64,000 nucleotides of DNA from an uncultured Clostridia bacterium. GTDB lineage: Bacteria; Bacillota; Clostridia; Oscillospirales; CAG-272. The stretch is from positions 1-64,000 of the forward strand of contig CAJGCT010000001.1 of assembly GCA_904501985.1 (NCBI GenBank). The letters run 5' to 3'. Each line of letters opens with the position of its first letter. Position 1 is the stretch's first letter. The notes beneath the pieces are model-generated. The model was not told where the DNA came from. It made no database searches and worked only from the letters and a program-made list of their open reading frames with translations. The translations under genes and the position numbers were made by a program. Shown in pieces: positions 46,314-54,539 of the stretch.

Positions 46314-47354
46314 ATGAGATCAAACAGATATAGAATAGTAATGCGTGCCGTATTGCTGATCTTATGTACCGCCATACTCTCTTTCGGAATTTTTGCGGCT
46401 GAATCGGGAGCGTCGGACGTAAAAATGCTTATACCGGGCGGAGTCCCATTCGGTGTAAAGCTTTATTCCGAGGGTGTACTTGTCGTTGGTGTTGACAGTG
46501 TGATGTGCGGCGGGGAAAGTATCAGTCCTGCAGGGGATGCCGGAATCAGAGAAAAGGACATGATAATTTCCGTAAACGGTCAGAGTGTTATTGAAGCGGC
46601 GCAGGTGTCCGAGCTTGTAAATGCCTCAGGTGGTGAGGCTGTTGAGGTTGCCGTAAAGCGTGGTGAGGATGAGCTTGTATTTTCTGTGACTCCCGTTATC
46701 TCGGAGGAGGACGGGAAATACAGGACAGGACTTTGGATAAGAGACAGCACCGCAGGAATAGGTACTGTAACATATATTGATCCAAAATACGGAAGCTTTG
46801 CAGGACTTGGTCACGGAATATGCGACGTTGATACGGGTGAGCTTGTGCCGCTTTCAAGGGGCAGTGTTGTCAACGTGGAAATAAGCGGTGTCGTAAAGGG
46901 GCGCTCGGGCACGCCGGGAGAGCTTAAGGGCTATTTCAGCTCCGGCAAGATAGGTACACTATTCGGAAACAGGGAGTGTGGCGTGTACGGCATATTTGCA
47001 CAGTATCCTGAGGGGGTAAACTGCAAAACCGTACCGGTATCCTTACCGGGGGAGATATGTGACGGTGAGGCAGAGATGCTGTGTACTGTGGATGGCGGCG
47101 GAGTGAGTCCGTATAAGGTGGAGATATCCCATATAGATCATTCCGGACGAAGTGTAAAAAATTTCGTTGTCAATGTTACCGATCCGGCACTTCTTGAAAA
47201 AACGGGAGGTATTGTACAGGGTATGTCAGGGTCTCCGGTGATTCAGGACGGAAAGTTAGTCGGGGCGGTTACTCACGTCTTCGTAAACGATCCTACGAGA
47301 GGATATGGAATTTTTATAGAAAACATGCTGGCTGAGGCAGAAAAAATTAAATAA
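46314..47354 (+). CDS. spoIVB: SpoIVB-type sporulation serine peptidase
   Basis: 346 aa. N-terminal signal/anchor (residues ~9-29), a PDZ domain (~80-125, GIREKDMIISVNGQSVIEAA), and an S55 peptidase domain with His in FAGLGHGICDVD and Ser in QGMSGSPVIQDGKLVGAV. In sporulating Firmicutes, forespore-secreted SpoIVB triggers pro-SigK processing in the mother cell. The usual downstream neighbour is spo0A. Here the next gene is an AraC regulator on the other strand, and a second copy of the last ~40 codons lies 6.2 kb further at 53605. RBS AGAGGGG. Confidence 0.93.
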   Translation: MRSNRYRIVMRAVLLILCTAILSFGIFAAESGASDVKMLIPGGVPFGVKLYSEGVLVVGVDSVMCGGESISPAGDAGIREKDMIISVNGQSVIEAAQVSELVNASGGEAVEVAVKRGEDELVFSVTPVISEEDGKYRTGLWIRDSTAGIGTVTYIDPKYGSFAGLGHGICDVDTGELVPLSRGSVVNVEISGVVKGRSGTPGELKGYFSSGKIGTLFGNRECGVYGIFAQYPEGVNCKTVPVSLPGEICDGEAEMLCTVDGGGVSPYKVEISHIDHSGRSVKNFVVNVTDPALLEKTGGIVQGMSGSPVIQDGKLVGAVTHVFVNDPTRGYGIFIENMLAEAEKIK

Positions 47355-47363
47355 TGATATTAT

Positions 47364-47395
47364 AAAAGCATCCTATTTATTTTTGGGATGCTTTT
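47364..47395. terminator. Bidirectional terminator
   Basis: AAAAGCATCC/GGGATGCTTTT stem, 11-base loop, between convergent spoIVB and AraC; the - strand arm overlaps the AraC stop region. Confidence 0.75.
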
Positions 47396-48147
47396 ATATA
47401 TTCTCTTGGCGAATTTTTAAAATGTTTTTTGAACTCACGACTAAAATAGCTTTCGTCATTATATCCGGATAAGAAGCAAACATCACTGACGGTATACATA
47501 CCTGATTCAAGCAATTCTTTTGCTCGTGTTAACTTAAGAGAGTTAATATATTTAATAGGAGGTTTGGCAAATGTTTTAATAAAACAGTTCCTTAAATGTA
47601 CAACACTTATATTGCAAAGTGATGCAAGGTGTAAAATGTTTATGTTTTCTTTGAAATAATTTGAGTGTATATAATCGATGGCAGGCTGAATTACTGATGA
47701 ATTACTATATGGAATGACATATTCTGATTGCATATTATAAATTATGTTATAAAGCTCAGATTTAACCTTTGAAGAATAACCGGGAGCTTTTTTAAGCCAT
47801 ATTTTTTGGCTGTTTTTAAAACTTTCCAGATAAGAATTGAGATTCTTTATTTTAAAGCAAAACGGTTCAAATACGGCATCATCAGACATCTGGAAATTTA
47901 TTGCATAACAGTCAAAGGGTGTTTCTTCTTTTATAGTATAGTTTGAGCCTTTCGGGAAATATACGATTGTATTTTTAGTAACCTTAAATTTTTTCTCATT
48001 AAAATAGAAAGTTCTTTCCCCACCTAAAAAGATAGCAAGACCGTGACTCGCTCTGTTTTTATGAATCATTGAACCTTTTCCGGCCCCGACTAAACAGGCA
48101 AGCTCAATTTTATCAATAACAAAGTCATATTTCATAAAATTTATCAT
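47377..48147 (-). CDS. AraC family transcriptional regulator
   Basis: 256 aa, lysine- and asparagine-rich. The N-terminal sensor includes GLAIFLGGERTFYFNEKKFK and NTIVYFPKGSNYTIKEE; the C-terminal HTH pair includes ILHLASLCNISVVHLRNCF and DVCFLSGYNDESYFSREF, ending in NSPREYIKASQK. Start ATG 48147 after GGTGAT; the ATG at 48159 is at the predicted transcription start. It is divergent from the glycyl-radical enzyme gene and probably its activator. Confidence 0.9.
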   Translation of the reverse strand: MINFMKYDFVIDKIELACLVGAGKGSMIHKNRASHGLAIFLGGERTFYFNEKKFKVTKNTIVYFPKGSNYTIKEETPFDCYAINFQMSDDAVFEPFCFKIKNLNSYLESFKNSQKIWLKKAPGYSSKVKSELYNIIYNMQSEYVIPYSNSSVIQPAIDYIHSNYFKENINILHLASLCNISVVHLRNCFIKTFAKPPIKYINSLKLTRAKELLESGMYTVSDVCFLSGYNDESYFSREFKKHFKNSPREYIKASQK

Positions 48148-48163
48148 AATAATCACCATATTT

Positions 48164-48192
48164 ATTTTACAATATAGTTTCTAAAAAGTCAA
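48164..48192 (-). promoter_or_regulatory. Promoter of the AraC gene at 47377
   Basis: On the - strand, TTGACT (48192-48187), a 17-bp spacer and TAAAAT (48169-48164). Confidence 0.75.
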
Positions 48193-48209
48193 GTATAATT
48201 TTTTATCCA

Positions 48210-48238
48210 TTGAAATTAGTTGCCTTTTGTTATAAAAT
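48210..48238 (+). promoter_or_regulatory. Promoter of the glycyl-radical enzyme operon
   Basis: TTGAAA, a 17-bp spacer and TAAAAT, then AAAGGTGG before ATG 48272. Its -35 lies 18 bp from that of the divergent AraC promoter. Confidence 0.65.
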
Positions 48239-48271
48239 ACACTTGAATACACTTGAAAGGTGGATATTATT

Positions 48272-50509
48272 ATGATCAATTCTAAAGACAGATACTTTGT
48301 TGAACGAAAATATCACGATCCTGAAAAGGAGTTCGATGCTTTTGACCGTATGGCATATCATGGAATGGGATATATAGAAGAAAGCGGTCTCTGCGATGAA
48401 GAATTATTAAAAGGGCTTGAACAGCTTTCAAAAGAAACAGAGCAGCTGCCACATCCTGTCGCAAGAGCAAAAGCCATTAAGTACGTTCTTGAAAATGAGC
48501 GCTTGTATATAAATGAGCACGATTATTTTGTAGGTCTTTATTCTTTGAATCGCTTGGCAAACTCAGTAAGCTTTTCAAAATGGAAAGAGGAATCACGTTC
48601 TTTAAGAGATAAAGGGCTTGTTGAAAAAGAAAAAGATTTCAACAAAGCCGGTGCTGTAATGATATTTACAGACTATGACCATGTTGTCCCTGATTGGAAA
48701 TCCTTGATGGAGCTTGGTTTCCCAGGCCTGCTGGAAAGAGCAAAAAACTATCGCAAAATACATATTCAAAACGGAACAATGACCGAGGAAGCAGAGGCCT
48801 TCTTCGATGGCATTGAAATTCAATATACGGCGATTATTGATTTAATTGACAGAATGTATAATTTTGCAAAAACCCAAACCTTTGAAAAGGCATCCGAAAT
48901 TACCGAATGTCTTAAAAAGCTTCGCGATGGCGCGCCTACCAATTTTTATGAAGCATTGCAGCTTATTTATATTTATTTTATAATTTCCGAATCTATAGAC
49001 AGCTATCAGGTGCGGTCCTTGGGTAACGGGCTGGATAATACATTGTATGGATTTTATAAAAAGGATATAGAATCCGGCAAATACACCAAAGAGGATATAC
49101 GAAACTATTTATCCTACTTTTTGATGCAGTGGTCGGCGATAGGAAACTATTGGGGGCAACCGTTTTATATGGGCGGTACTGATTTGAACGGTAACACAAA
49201 ATATAATGAGTTCTCCTATGAAATACTTGATGTGTATGACGAGCTTGAAATCTACAACCCCAAAATTCAGCTTAAAATCAATAGGAATACGCCGGATAAC
49301 ATTTTAAATAAAGCTTTTGATATGGTTCGCCGAAAAAATGCGAGTATTGTATTTTGTTGTGAGCCTGCAATGATAAAAGCTGTTATGAGTTACGGCGCTA
49401 CTCTTGAGGAAGCATTAAGCTATGACATCCGCGGATGTTATGAAACCGGCGTCAGAGCAAATGAGGTTTCTTCAACTTCCGGATATGTAAATGCGGCAAA
49501 AGCAGTCGAGTATGTATTTACCGATGGTTTTGATGTAGGATACGATAAACAAGTGGGTATAAAAACAGGTGATATTTCTAAAATAAACACCTTCGAAGAG
49601 TTTTATTTTGCTTTTTTGAAACAATGGGAATATCTTATAGAGCAAAGTATGAAAATCACAAATGATGCAGAAAGATTTCTAAGCTTCGTTAATCCGTCTT
49701 CTATGTATTCTGCAACGATTGAAACTTCTCTGAAAAACGGCAAAGACGGATACGGCGGCGGGGTTAAGTTCAATAATAACGCTATGCTTAACTGTGGTTT
49801 CGCAAGTGCAGTTGACAGTATTATGGCTGTAAAAGAATTTGTATTTGACAAAAAAGAACTTTCTCTTAAAGAATTGGCTGATATTCTTAAAAATAATTGG
49901 GAGGGGCATGAAAAGTTACGGTTGAAAATTAAAAAAAGCCCCCATAAATACGGAAATAGTGATGAAGTCACCGATACTTATGCTGGAGCTATGTCAAGCT
50001 ACTATTCAAGCAAGGTAAATAATGTTCCAAACGGCAGAGGCGGTGTTTACAAGGCGATATTCCATTCTGCCCGTGCATTTGTAATACATGGCGAAAAGAC
50101 CGGTGCCTTACCTGATGGCAGATTAAAAGGGGAAGAACTTTCAAAAAATGCAAGTCCGGTAGTTGGTATGGATAAAAACGGAATTACAGCTTTAATAGAA
50201 TCTGCAACAAGGCTTATTCCGGCTGATTACCACGAATCGTTTTGTGTTGATGCTATGCTTCACCCAAGCGCAGTTAGCGGCGAGGATGGATTAAAGGTAT
50301 TAAAAGGTATTCTTATGACCTATCTTAATAAAGGCGGTCAGTCTGTGCAGTTTAATATTTTTGATAGCGAAGCACTTCGTGATGCACAAAAAAATCCGGA
50401 AAAATATCAAAATCTGCAAGTTCGTGTCTGCGGATGGAATACCCTTTGGAACAATATGAGCAAGAAAGAACAGGATGCGTATATATTAAGAGCGGAAAGT
50501 ATTCAATAG
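48272..50509 (+). CDS. Glycyl-radical enzyme of unassigned function (PFL-like family)
   Basis: 745 aa, an oxygen-sensitive radical enzyme. The thiyl cysteine lies in YDIRGCYETGVRANE, with the Cys-x-Glu spacing of glycyl-radical eliminases rather than the Cys-Cys of formate lyase. The C-terminal glycyl loop is QVRVCGWNTLWNNM, then EQDAYILRAES. The usual RVxGYxxxF is thus altered to RVCGW. The partner activase is at 52643. An SMP-30-like gene and an EamA transporter lie between, so a sugar acid or small polar substrate is plausible, but I cannot name it. The gene is AT-rich and under AraC control. Confidence 0.88.
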   Translation: MINSKDRYFVERKYHDPEKEFDAFDRMAYHGMGYIEESGLCDEELLKGLEQLSKETEQLPHPVARAKAIKYVLENERLYINEHDYFVGLYSLNRLANSVSFSKWKEESRSLRDKGLVEKEKDFNKAGAVMIFTDYDHVVPDWKSLMELGFPGLLERAKNYRKIHIQNGTMTEEAEAFFDGIEIQYTAIIDLIDRMYNFAKTQTFEKASEITECLKKLRDGAPTNFYEALQLIYIYFIISESIDSYQVRSLGNGLDNTLYGFYKKDIESGKYTKEDIRNYLSYFLMQWSAIGNYWGQPFYMGGTDLNGNTKYNEFSYEILDVYDELEIYNPKIQLKINRNTPDNILNKAFDMVRRKNASIVFCCEPAMIKAVMSYGATLEEALSYDIRGCYETGVRANEVSSTSGYVNAAKAVEYVFTDGFDVGYDKQVGIKTGDISKINTFEEFYFAFLKQWEYLIEQSMKITNDAERFLSFVNPSSMYSATIETSLKNGKDGYGGGVKFNNNAMLNCGFASAVDSIMAVKEFVFDKKELSLKELADILKNNWEGHEKLRLKIKKSPHKYGNSDEVTDTYAGAMSSYYSSKVNNVPNGRGGVYKAIFHSARAFVIHGEKTGALPDGRLKGEELSKNASPVVGMDKNGITALIESATRLIPADYHESFCVDAMLHPSAVSGEDGLKVLKGILMTYLNKGGQSVQFNIFDSEALRDAQKNPEKYQNLQVRVCGWNTLWNNMSKKEQDAYILRAESIQ

Positions 50510-50664
50510 CAGGCGGAAAGATTGGAGAAGTGCCTGAAATAGTGAATGATAAATGCTCTATGTTAATAAGACTTCAGAGCTTAAAGCTGACGGCATACAT
50601 TTCATTCAAAATTCTATCACACTCTTAGAATAAGATACTTTAAAGGATACTTAGAGGCATTAAG
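50510..50664 (+). other. Gap with a probable esterase-like remnant
   Basis: Just after the glycyl-radical gene, one frame reads GGKIGEVPEIVNDK and another, after a shift, ELKADGIHFIQNSITLLE. The ADGIHF segment resembles the C-terminal Asp-x-x-His of SGNH-type carbohydrate esterases. No start, and the frames are broken. This could be a deletion scar. Confidence 0.35.
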
Positions 50665-51512
50665 ATGATTACAATTTGTGATAAAAGATGTATTATAGGC
50701 GAAGGACCTATTTGGAACGAAAAAGAAAAAAATTGTATTTTACCAACGGAATGGGTAATGAGATATGTAGGTTAGATATATATTCGGGGAAATTAGAGGT
50801 ACGTTCGCTTGACTTTGGATGTGCAGCGTTTTGTTTTTCAAAAAACAATGAGCTGATAGTTTCCGCAGATAATGGGGTTTTTATCTTAAATGATGACAAC
50901 ACAACCTCGCCTATATATGACGCCAATAAATATAATCTTGAATATTGTAATGATATGAAAGTTGGACCGGATGGCAGGATTTATGTAGGAACACAATGTG
51001 GAAAAAGAGTAGGTGTTTCAGACAAAATTGATGGTAAGCTTTATTCTATTGACAAGTACGGCAATGTTTGTGTTTTATTGGATAATATTATTTTGTCCAA
51101 CGGACTTGAATGGTCGATTGACGAGAAAAGGTTTTATCATACCGATAGCGAAACCGGTATAATTAAAGAATATGATTTTGATAAGGTAAGTGGAACTATT
51201 GAGTTCACAGGCAGACAAGTAAACGTTCCGGGTGTTGATGGTTTTACTATTGATCAAAATGGTTTTCTTTGTGTGGCTTGCTGGGGATATTGGCATATAG
51301 CGATGGTGGATACCGCCGATATGCAGATTAAACAGTATATTGAGGTTTCAACAAGAGCTCCGGCAAGCTGTGGATTTGTGGGCGATGATATGGATGTACT
51401 TGCCATTACAACAGCAAGTGTTGGATTAGATACAACAAAATATGAAAATGCAGGATATACATTTTTGAAAAAAATGGAAGTGGGTGGAAGAACGCCATAT
51501 TTGTTTGGCTGA
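50665..51512 (+). CDS. SMP-30/gluconolactonase-like protein, apparent frameshift
   Basis: A six-bladed beta-propeller lactonase candidate of ~282 aa. The natural start is ATG 50665 (AGAGG upstream), giving MITICDKRCIIGEGPIWNEK with the family's GEGPxW motif. The rest (LYFTNGMGNEICRLD, LEYCNDMKVGPDGRIYVGT, LSNGLEWSIDEKRFYHTDS) is in another frame. The switch falls on a run of seven A's at 50726-50732; one extra A, or -1 slippage, would join them. It may be a pseudogene, an assembly error or a slippage site. Metal ligands Glu, Asn and Asp of the family are otherwise present. A separate frame from 50688 gives 274 aa. Confidence 0.78.
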
Positions 51513-51519
51513 TGGGACT

Positions 51520-52419
51520 ATGAGTCTGTTTAAAACGAAAGTATTTAAAAATATAATATTACCAATTATTCCAATGGTTTTGTGGGGCTCTCTTTTCCCC
51601 ATGATAAAGATTGGATATAATGTCTTTCATATTAACCCAACATCAATACCTGATATTTTAATGTTTGCAGCATTGCGTTTCACTATATGCGGAGCTTTGC
51701 TGTGCTTGTGGAGTGGTTTTAAAAAGGCGGAGTTTGATAAGCCTGTATTAAAGAATGTGTTAAGCATAATCCTTATGGGACTTTTTGCAATAGTTTTGCA
51801 TTACGCATTCACCTACATAGGTCTTGCATATACAGATAGTTCCAAAACTGCTCTTTTAAAACAGCTTGGGGCACTGATTTATGTTTGTTTTGCGTTTTTG
51901 TTTATAAAGGATGAAAAGTTTAAATTTTCCAAGATTATTGGTGCAATAATTGGCTTTGTCGGGATTGTGGCAATAAACATGGGCGGAGGAAAAATCAGTT
52001 TTTCCCTCGGAGATTTTTTGATTATACTTGCATCTGTTTGTACGGTAATATCTTCAATACTTACCCGAATTACAGCACAGAAAAACTCTCCCTTCTGGGT
52101 AACAGGAATATCTCAGCTGAGCGGTGGCTTGATACTGCTTATAGCCGCATTGATAATGGGTGCAGGACTTCCTGTATTTACGGTTAAATCCACGTTGGTA
52201 TTTATTTATATTTGTATGGCTTCAATTGGCGGATATACCTTATGGGCATATCTTATGCGTACAGTCCCATTGTCGCAGTTATTTATTGTCAAGTTTGCAG
52301 AGCCATTATTTGCATGCATCTTCGGGGCAGTTCTTCTTGGCGAGAATATATTTAAAATTCAATATCTTATCGCGTTTATTTTGATATCGTTTGGGATTAT
52401 GTTGGGAAACAAAGATTGA
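51520..52419 (+). CDS. EamA/DMT-family transporter
   Basis: 299 aa with ten hydrophobic helices in two EamA repeats, the second starting near residue 155. LYVCFAFLFIKDEKFKFSKI-like and FAEPLFACIFGAVLLGENIF segments are typical of the drug/metabolite transporter superfamily. It probably moves a small metabolite linked to the glycyl-radical pathway; direction unknown. Start ATG 51520, 7 nt after the SMP-30 stop; the longer frame to 51484 overlaps that gene. Confidence 0.88.
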   Translation: MSLFKTKVFKNIILPIIPMVLWGSLFPMIKIGYNVFHINPTSIPDILMFAALRFTICGALLCLWSGFKKAEFDKPVLKNVLSIILMGLFAIVLHYAFTYIGLAYTDSSKTALLKQLGALIYVCFAFLFIKDEKFKFSKIIGAIIGFVGIVAINMGGGKISFSLGDFLIILASVCTVISSILTRITAQKNSPFWVTGISQLSGGLILLIAALIMGAGLPVFTVKSTLVFIYICMASIGGYTLWAYLMRTVPLSQLFIVKFAEPLFACIFGAVLLGENIFKIQYLIAFILISFGIMLGNKD

Positions 52420-52642
52420 TTATTTTTAAACGGGATGATAGCGTGAAAGTTCATTTAGCGTAAACGTTTAATAACTGTTCACGCATAAAAATTCAAATTA
52501 AAAATGGGTCCCGTCCCATTTTTGTTTGCAAAGCAAACACATTTGAATTTCACTAAATATTTGTGCCGCCTACATGGCGGCGGAATGGAGATTATTATGA
52601 TAAATTGTTTGCAAAAAAAGAAGATGTAACAGAGTGTAGGAT
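52420..52642 (+). other. Structured leader and 10-codon ORF before the activase
   Basis: The region can fold as a branched structure. An outer AAATTCAAAT/ATTTGAATTT stem encloses two hairpins, AAAATGGG/CCCATTTT and GTTTGC/GCAAAC. A CCGCC/GGCGG hairpin follows. Then TGGAGATTATT and an ATG begin a 10-codon ORF (about 52597-52629, MINCLQKKKM) ending 13 nt before the activase ATG. No known riboswitch is recognised. Confidence 0.5.
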
Positions 52643-53512
52643 ATGAAAGCAAAAATATTTGAAATAAAACGCTTCGCAGTCCATGACGGCGACGGAATAA
52701 GAACAACGGTGTTTTTTAAAGGCTGTCCTTTAAAATGCGTGTGGTGCCATAATCCCGAAAGTATTGATTTTAAGCCACAGATGGCATATTATGAAAACAA
52801 GTGTATCGGTTGCGGTGAATGTGTTTCTGTATGTCCGTCGGGGGCACATAAAATCACACAAAAAGGTCATATTTTTGAAAGAGATTTATGTGTTGCTTGC
52901 GGAAAATGTGAAAAGATTTGTCTTGGCGAAGCACTGAAGCTTTACGGCAAAGAAATGACGGTAGACGAACTTTTGCCACTATTGCTTGAGGATAAGGAAT
53001 TTTACGAAACAAGCGGCGGCGGAGTAACACTTTCAGGTGGTGAATGTCTAATACAGGCAGATTTTTGTGCAGAACTTTTACGGATGTTGAAAAAAGAAGG
53101 TATCAACACAGCAGTGGATACCTGTGGGTTTGTATCCAAAGAAAGTATTGATAAAGTGTTGCCGTACACTGATACATTTTTATATGACATAAAAGCCATT
53201 GACGAGGATGTACATATCAAATGCACCGGCAAAAGCAATAGGCTGATTTTGGAGAATATAAAATATATAGATTCGCTTGATAAATCAATAGAGATAAGGA
53301 TACCCTATGTGCCAAACTATAATAATAATCAAGTTAATCAGATTGCCGAGTTTTTAAAAGAACTTAAAAATGTGACAAAGATTCGTGTATTGCCATACCA
53401 TAATTATGCAGGCTCAAAATATGAGGCACTGGATATGGAGAATACCTTACCTGCCGAATTGCCGGACGGAGAACAAATAAAAAAAGCAGAGCAATTGCTG
53501 ACTTTGATATGA
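52643..53512 (+). CDS. Glycyl-radical enzyme activating enzyme (radical SAM)
   Basis: 289 aa. The SAM-binding cluster motif is GCPLKCVWCHNPE (Cys-x3-Cys-x2-Cys). It is followed by an inserted ferredoxin-like domain with CIGCGECVSVC and CVACGKCEKIC, the arrangement found in activases of eliminase-type glycyl-radical enzymes. GGGVTLSGGECLIQ and VDTCGFVSKE are also typical. It makes the glycyl radical on the protein encoded at 48272. Its last codons overlap a spurious frame that runs into the spoIVB fragment. Confidence 0.93.
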   Translation: MKAKIFEIKRFAVHDGDGIRTTVFFKGCPLKCVWCHNPESIDFKPQMAYYENKCIGCGECVSVCPSGAHKITQKGHIFERDLCVACGKCEKICLGEALKLYGKEMTVDELLPLLLEDKEFYETSGGGVTLSGGECLIQADFCAELLRMLKKEGINTAVDTCGFVSKESIDKVLPYTDTFLYDIKAIDEDVHIKCTGKSNRLILENIKYIDSLDKSIEIRIPYVPNYNNNQVNQIAEFLKELKNVTKIRVLPYHNYAGSKYEALDMENTLPAELPDGEQIKKAEQLLTLI

Positions 53513-53604
53513 ATTTCAATGCTGATTTTAATATAAATGTCAACAAGCAAAATATGAGGTTTCCTATTATTCAGTCCGGCAGTCCCATATTGACATCACT
53601 CGTG

Positions 53605-53724
53605 AGCGGCTCTCCAATAATCCAAAACGGCAAGCTTGTTGGAGCGGCGGCTCACATCTTTGTTAACGACCCTGCAAAGGGGTACGGGATATTTATTGAA
53701 AATATCCTCTCTGAGGCAAGCTGA
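53605..53724 (+). pseudogene. Orphan C-terminal fragment of a spoIVB copy
   Basis: The final 39 codons encode SGSPIIQNGKLVGAAAHIFV then NDPAKGYGIFIENILSEAS. This aligns with the end of intact SpoIVB (SGSPVIQDGKLVGAVTHVFV, NDPTRGYGIFIENMLAEAE) at roughly three of four residues. The PDZ domain and catalytic His are missing. The frame happens to be open back to an ATG at 53509 that overlaps the activase stop, but residues 1-32 of that frame show no SpoIVB similarity. It marks the right edge of the 47.4-53.5 kb island. Confidence 0.8.
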
Positions 53725-53800
53725 ATATAAAGGATGGAGCGGTCCGGTAAAGCCCGCTTCATCCTAAATTTATGCTTTTAATTTTCAATAAAATTCAAAA

Positions 53801-53828
53801 TTCGACAAATTTCGAAGCTTTTTCGACT
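53801..53828. promoter_or_regulatory. Triple Spo0A-box cluster (0A-like operator, left)
   Basis: TTCGACA (53801-53807) is an exact reverse-complement 0A box (TGTCGAA). TTCGAAG follows at 53811 and TTCGACT at 53822, giving steps of 10 and 11 bp, about one helical turn. The first 16 bases (53801-53816) are the exact reverse complement of 55461-55476. The cluster lies about 45 bp upstream of the -35 of the gene at 53963. Confidence 0.8.
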
Positions 53829-53871
53829 ATTGGTTACAAATCTAAGCTCATCTGTTTATATGCAATGTCAA

Positions 53872-53900
53872 TTGAAATGTTTCGCGGCTTATGATACAAT
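53872..53900 (+). promoter_or_regulatory. Promoter of the first Spo0A_C gene
   Basis: TTGAAA, a 17-bp spacer and TACAAT. Transcription would start near 53907, leaving a leader of about 55 nt. Confidence 0.7.
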
Positions 53901-53962
53901 AAATATATGAGCAAAGCTCATACTAATGTAACAACGATGTTTAAGACGGAAGGGCAGACCGC

Positions 53963-54367
53963 ATGAATACTTTTGATGAAAGATCCGAAGGCACTAATCT
54001 TTTTACCGTAGCTGAAATTACAAAAAAATTGTTTTCGTTGTTTCCCCTACTTGGAATATCGGCAAATCTCAGGGGATTTAAATATCTTTGTGATGCTGTT
54101 TGCACGGTATATTATGATCCGAGTGTGGGAGACGGTGTTGTGAAGGGGCTGTACTGCTTTATAGCGCAAAAGAACAGTACTACGCCCGTCTGTGTGGAGC
54201 ATTCTATCAGAACGGCACTCGGAAGATTAGACCGTCCGGGCAACAAAGCGAAATATTTTGAGTTTGTGGGCGAAGAAGTGGGATATACGGCAAAGAAATT
54301 TATAAATGCGGTTGCAGGTAAGCTCAGGGCAGAGAGTATAAGGGAAAATACGAAAGTAGAAATATAA
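53963..54367 (+). CDS. Receiver-less Spo0A DNA-binding-domain protein (A)
   Basis: 134 aa, almost entirely a Spo0A C-terminal effector domain. Against B. subtilis Spo0A, [20 protein letters not shown] matches [40 protein letters not shown] matches VLYPDIAKKFNTTASRVERA, and [12 protein letters not shown] matches FIAMVADKLRLE. No receiver domain and no phospho-acceptor Asp are present. In the recognition helix, E79 is kept but the next Arg is His80. It sits where spo0A would be expected, downstream of a spoIVB end, preceded by 0A boxes and a promoter. I infer a phosphorylation-independent 0A-box binder or an antagonist of Spo0A. Weak RBS GAAGGG. Confidence 0.88.
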   Translation: [134 protein letters not shown]

Positions 54368-54377
54368 AAATTTTGTT

Positions 54378-54417
54378 CCCCCGTAAAAGCTTTGAAAATT
54401 CAAGGCTTTTACGGGGG
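54378..54417 (+). terminator. Terminator of the first Spo0A_C gene
   Basis: CCCCCGTAAAAGC/GCTTTTACGGGGG stem of 13 bp, 10 nt after the stop codon. The T-tract is weak (ATTCTGTATTT). Confidence 0.75.
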
Positions 54418-54432
54418 ATTCTGTATTTAAGG

Positions 54433-54461
54433 TTGACTTTTGAATGTCTGTGTGTTACAAT
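54433..54461 (+). promoter_or_regulatory. Promoter reading antisense into the convergent Spo0A_C pair
   Basis: TTGACT, a 17-bp spacer and TACAAT. No ribosome site and plausible gene follow on this strand. A transcript would run antisense into the gene at 54540-54911. It could be an antisense RNA promoter or a relic. Confidence 0.5.
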
Positions 54462-54539
54462 GTACCTGTAGCTTTTGAATTTGCTAAGCTACGCCGGTCT
54501 GCACTACAGTATTATCAGGATTGAGCTTAAAAAACAGAA

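Noticed and set aside
53509..53724. A 71-aa gene overlapping the activase stop by 4 nt
   Set aside because: The ATGA overlap looks like coupling, but only the last 39 codons resemble SpoIVB and the first 32 look like non-coding sequence; better read as a gene fragment.
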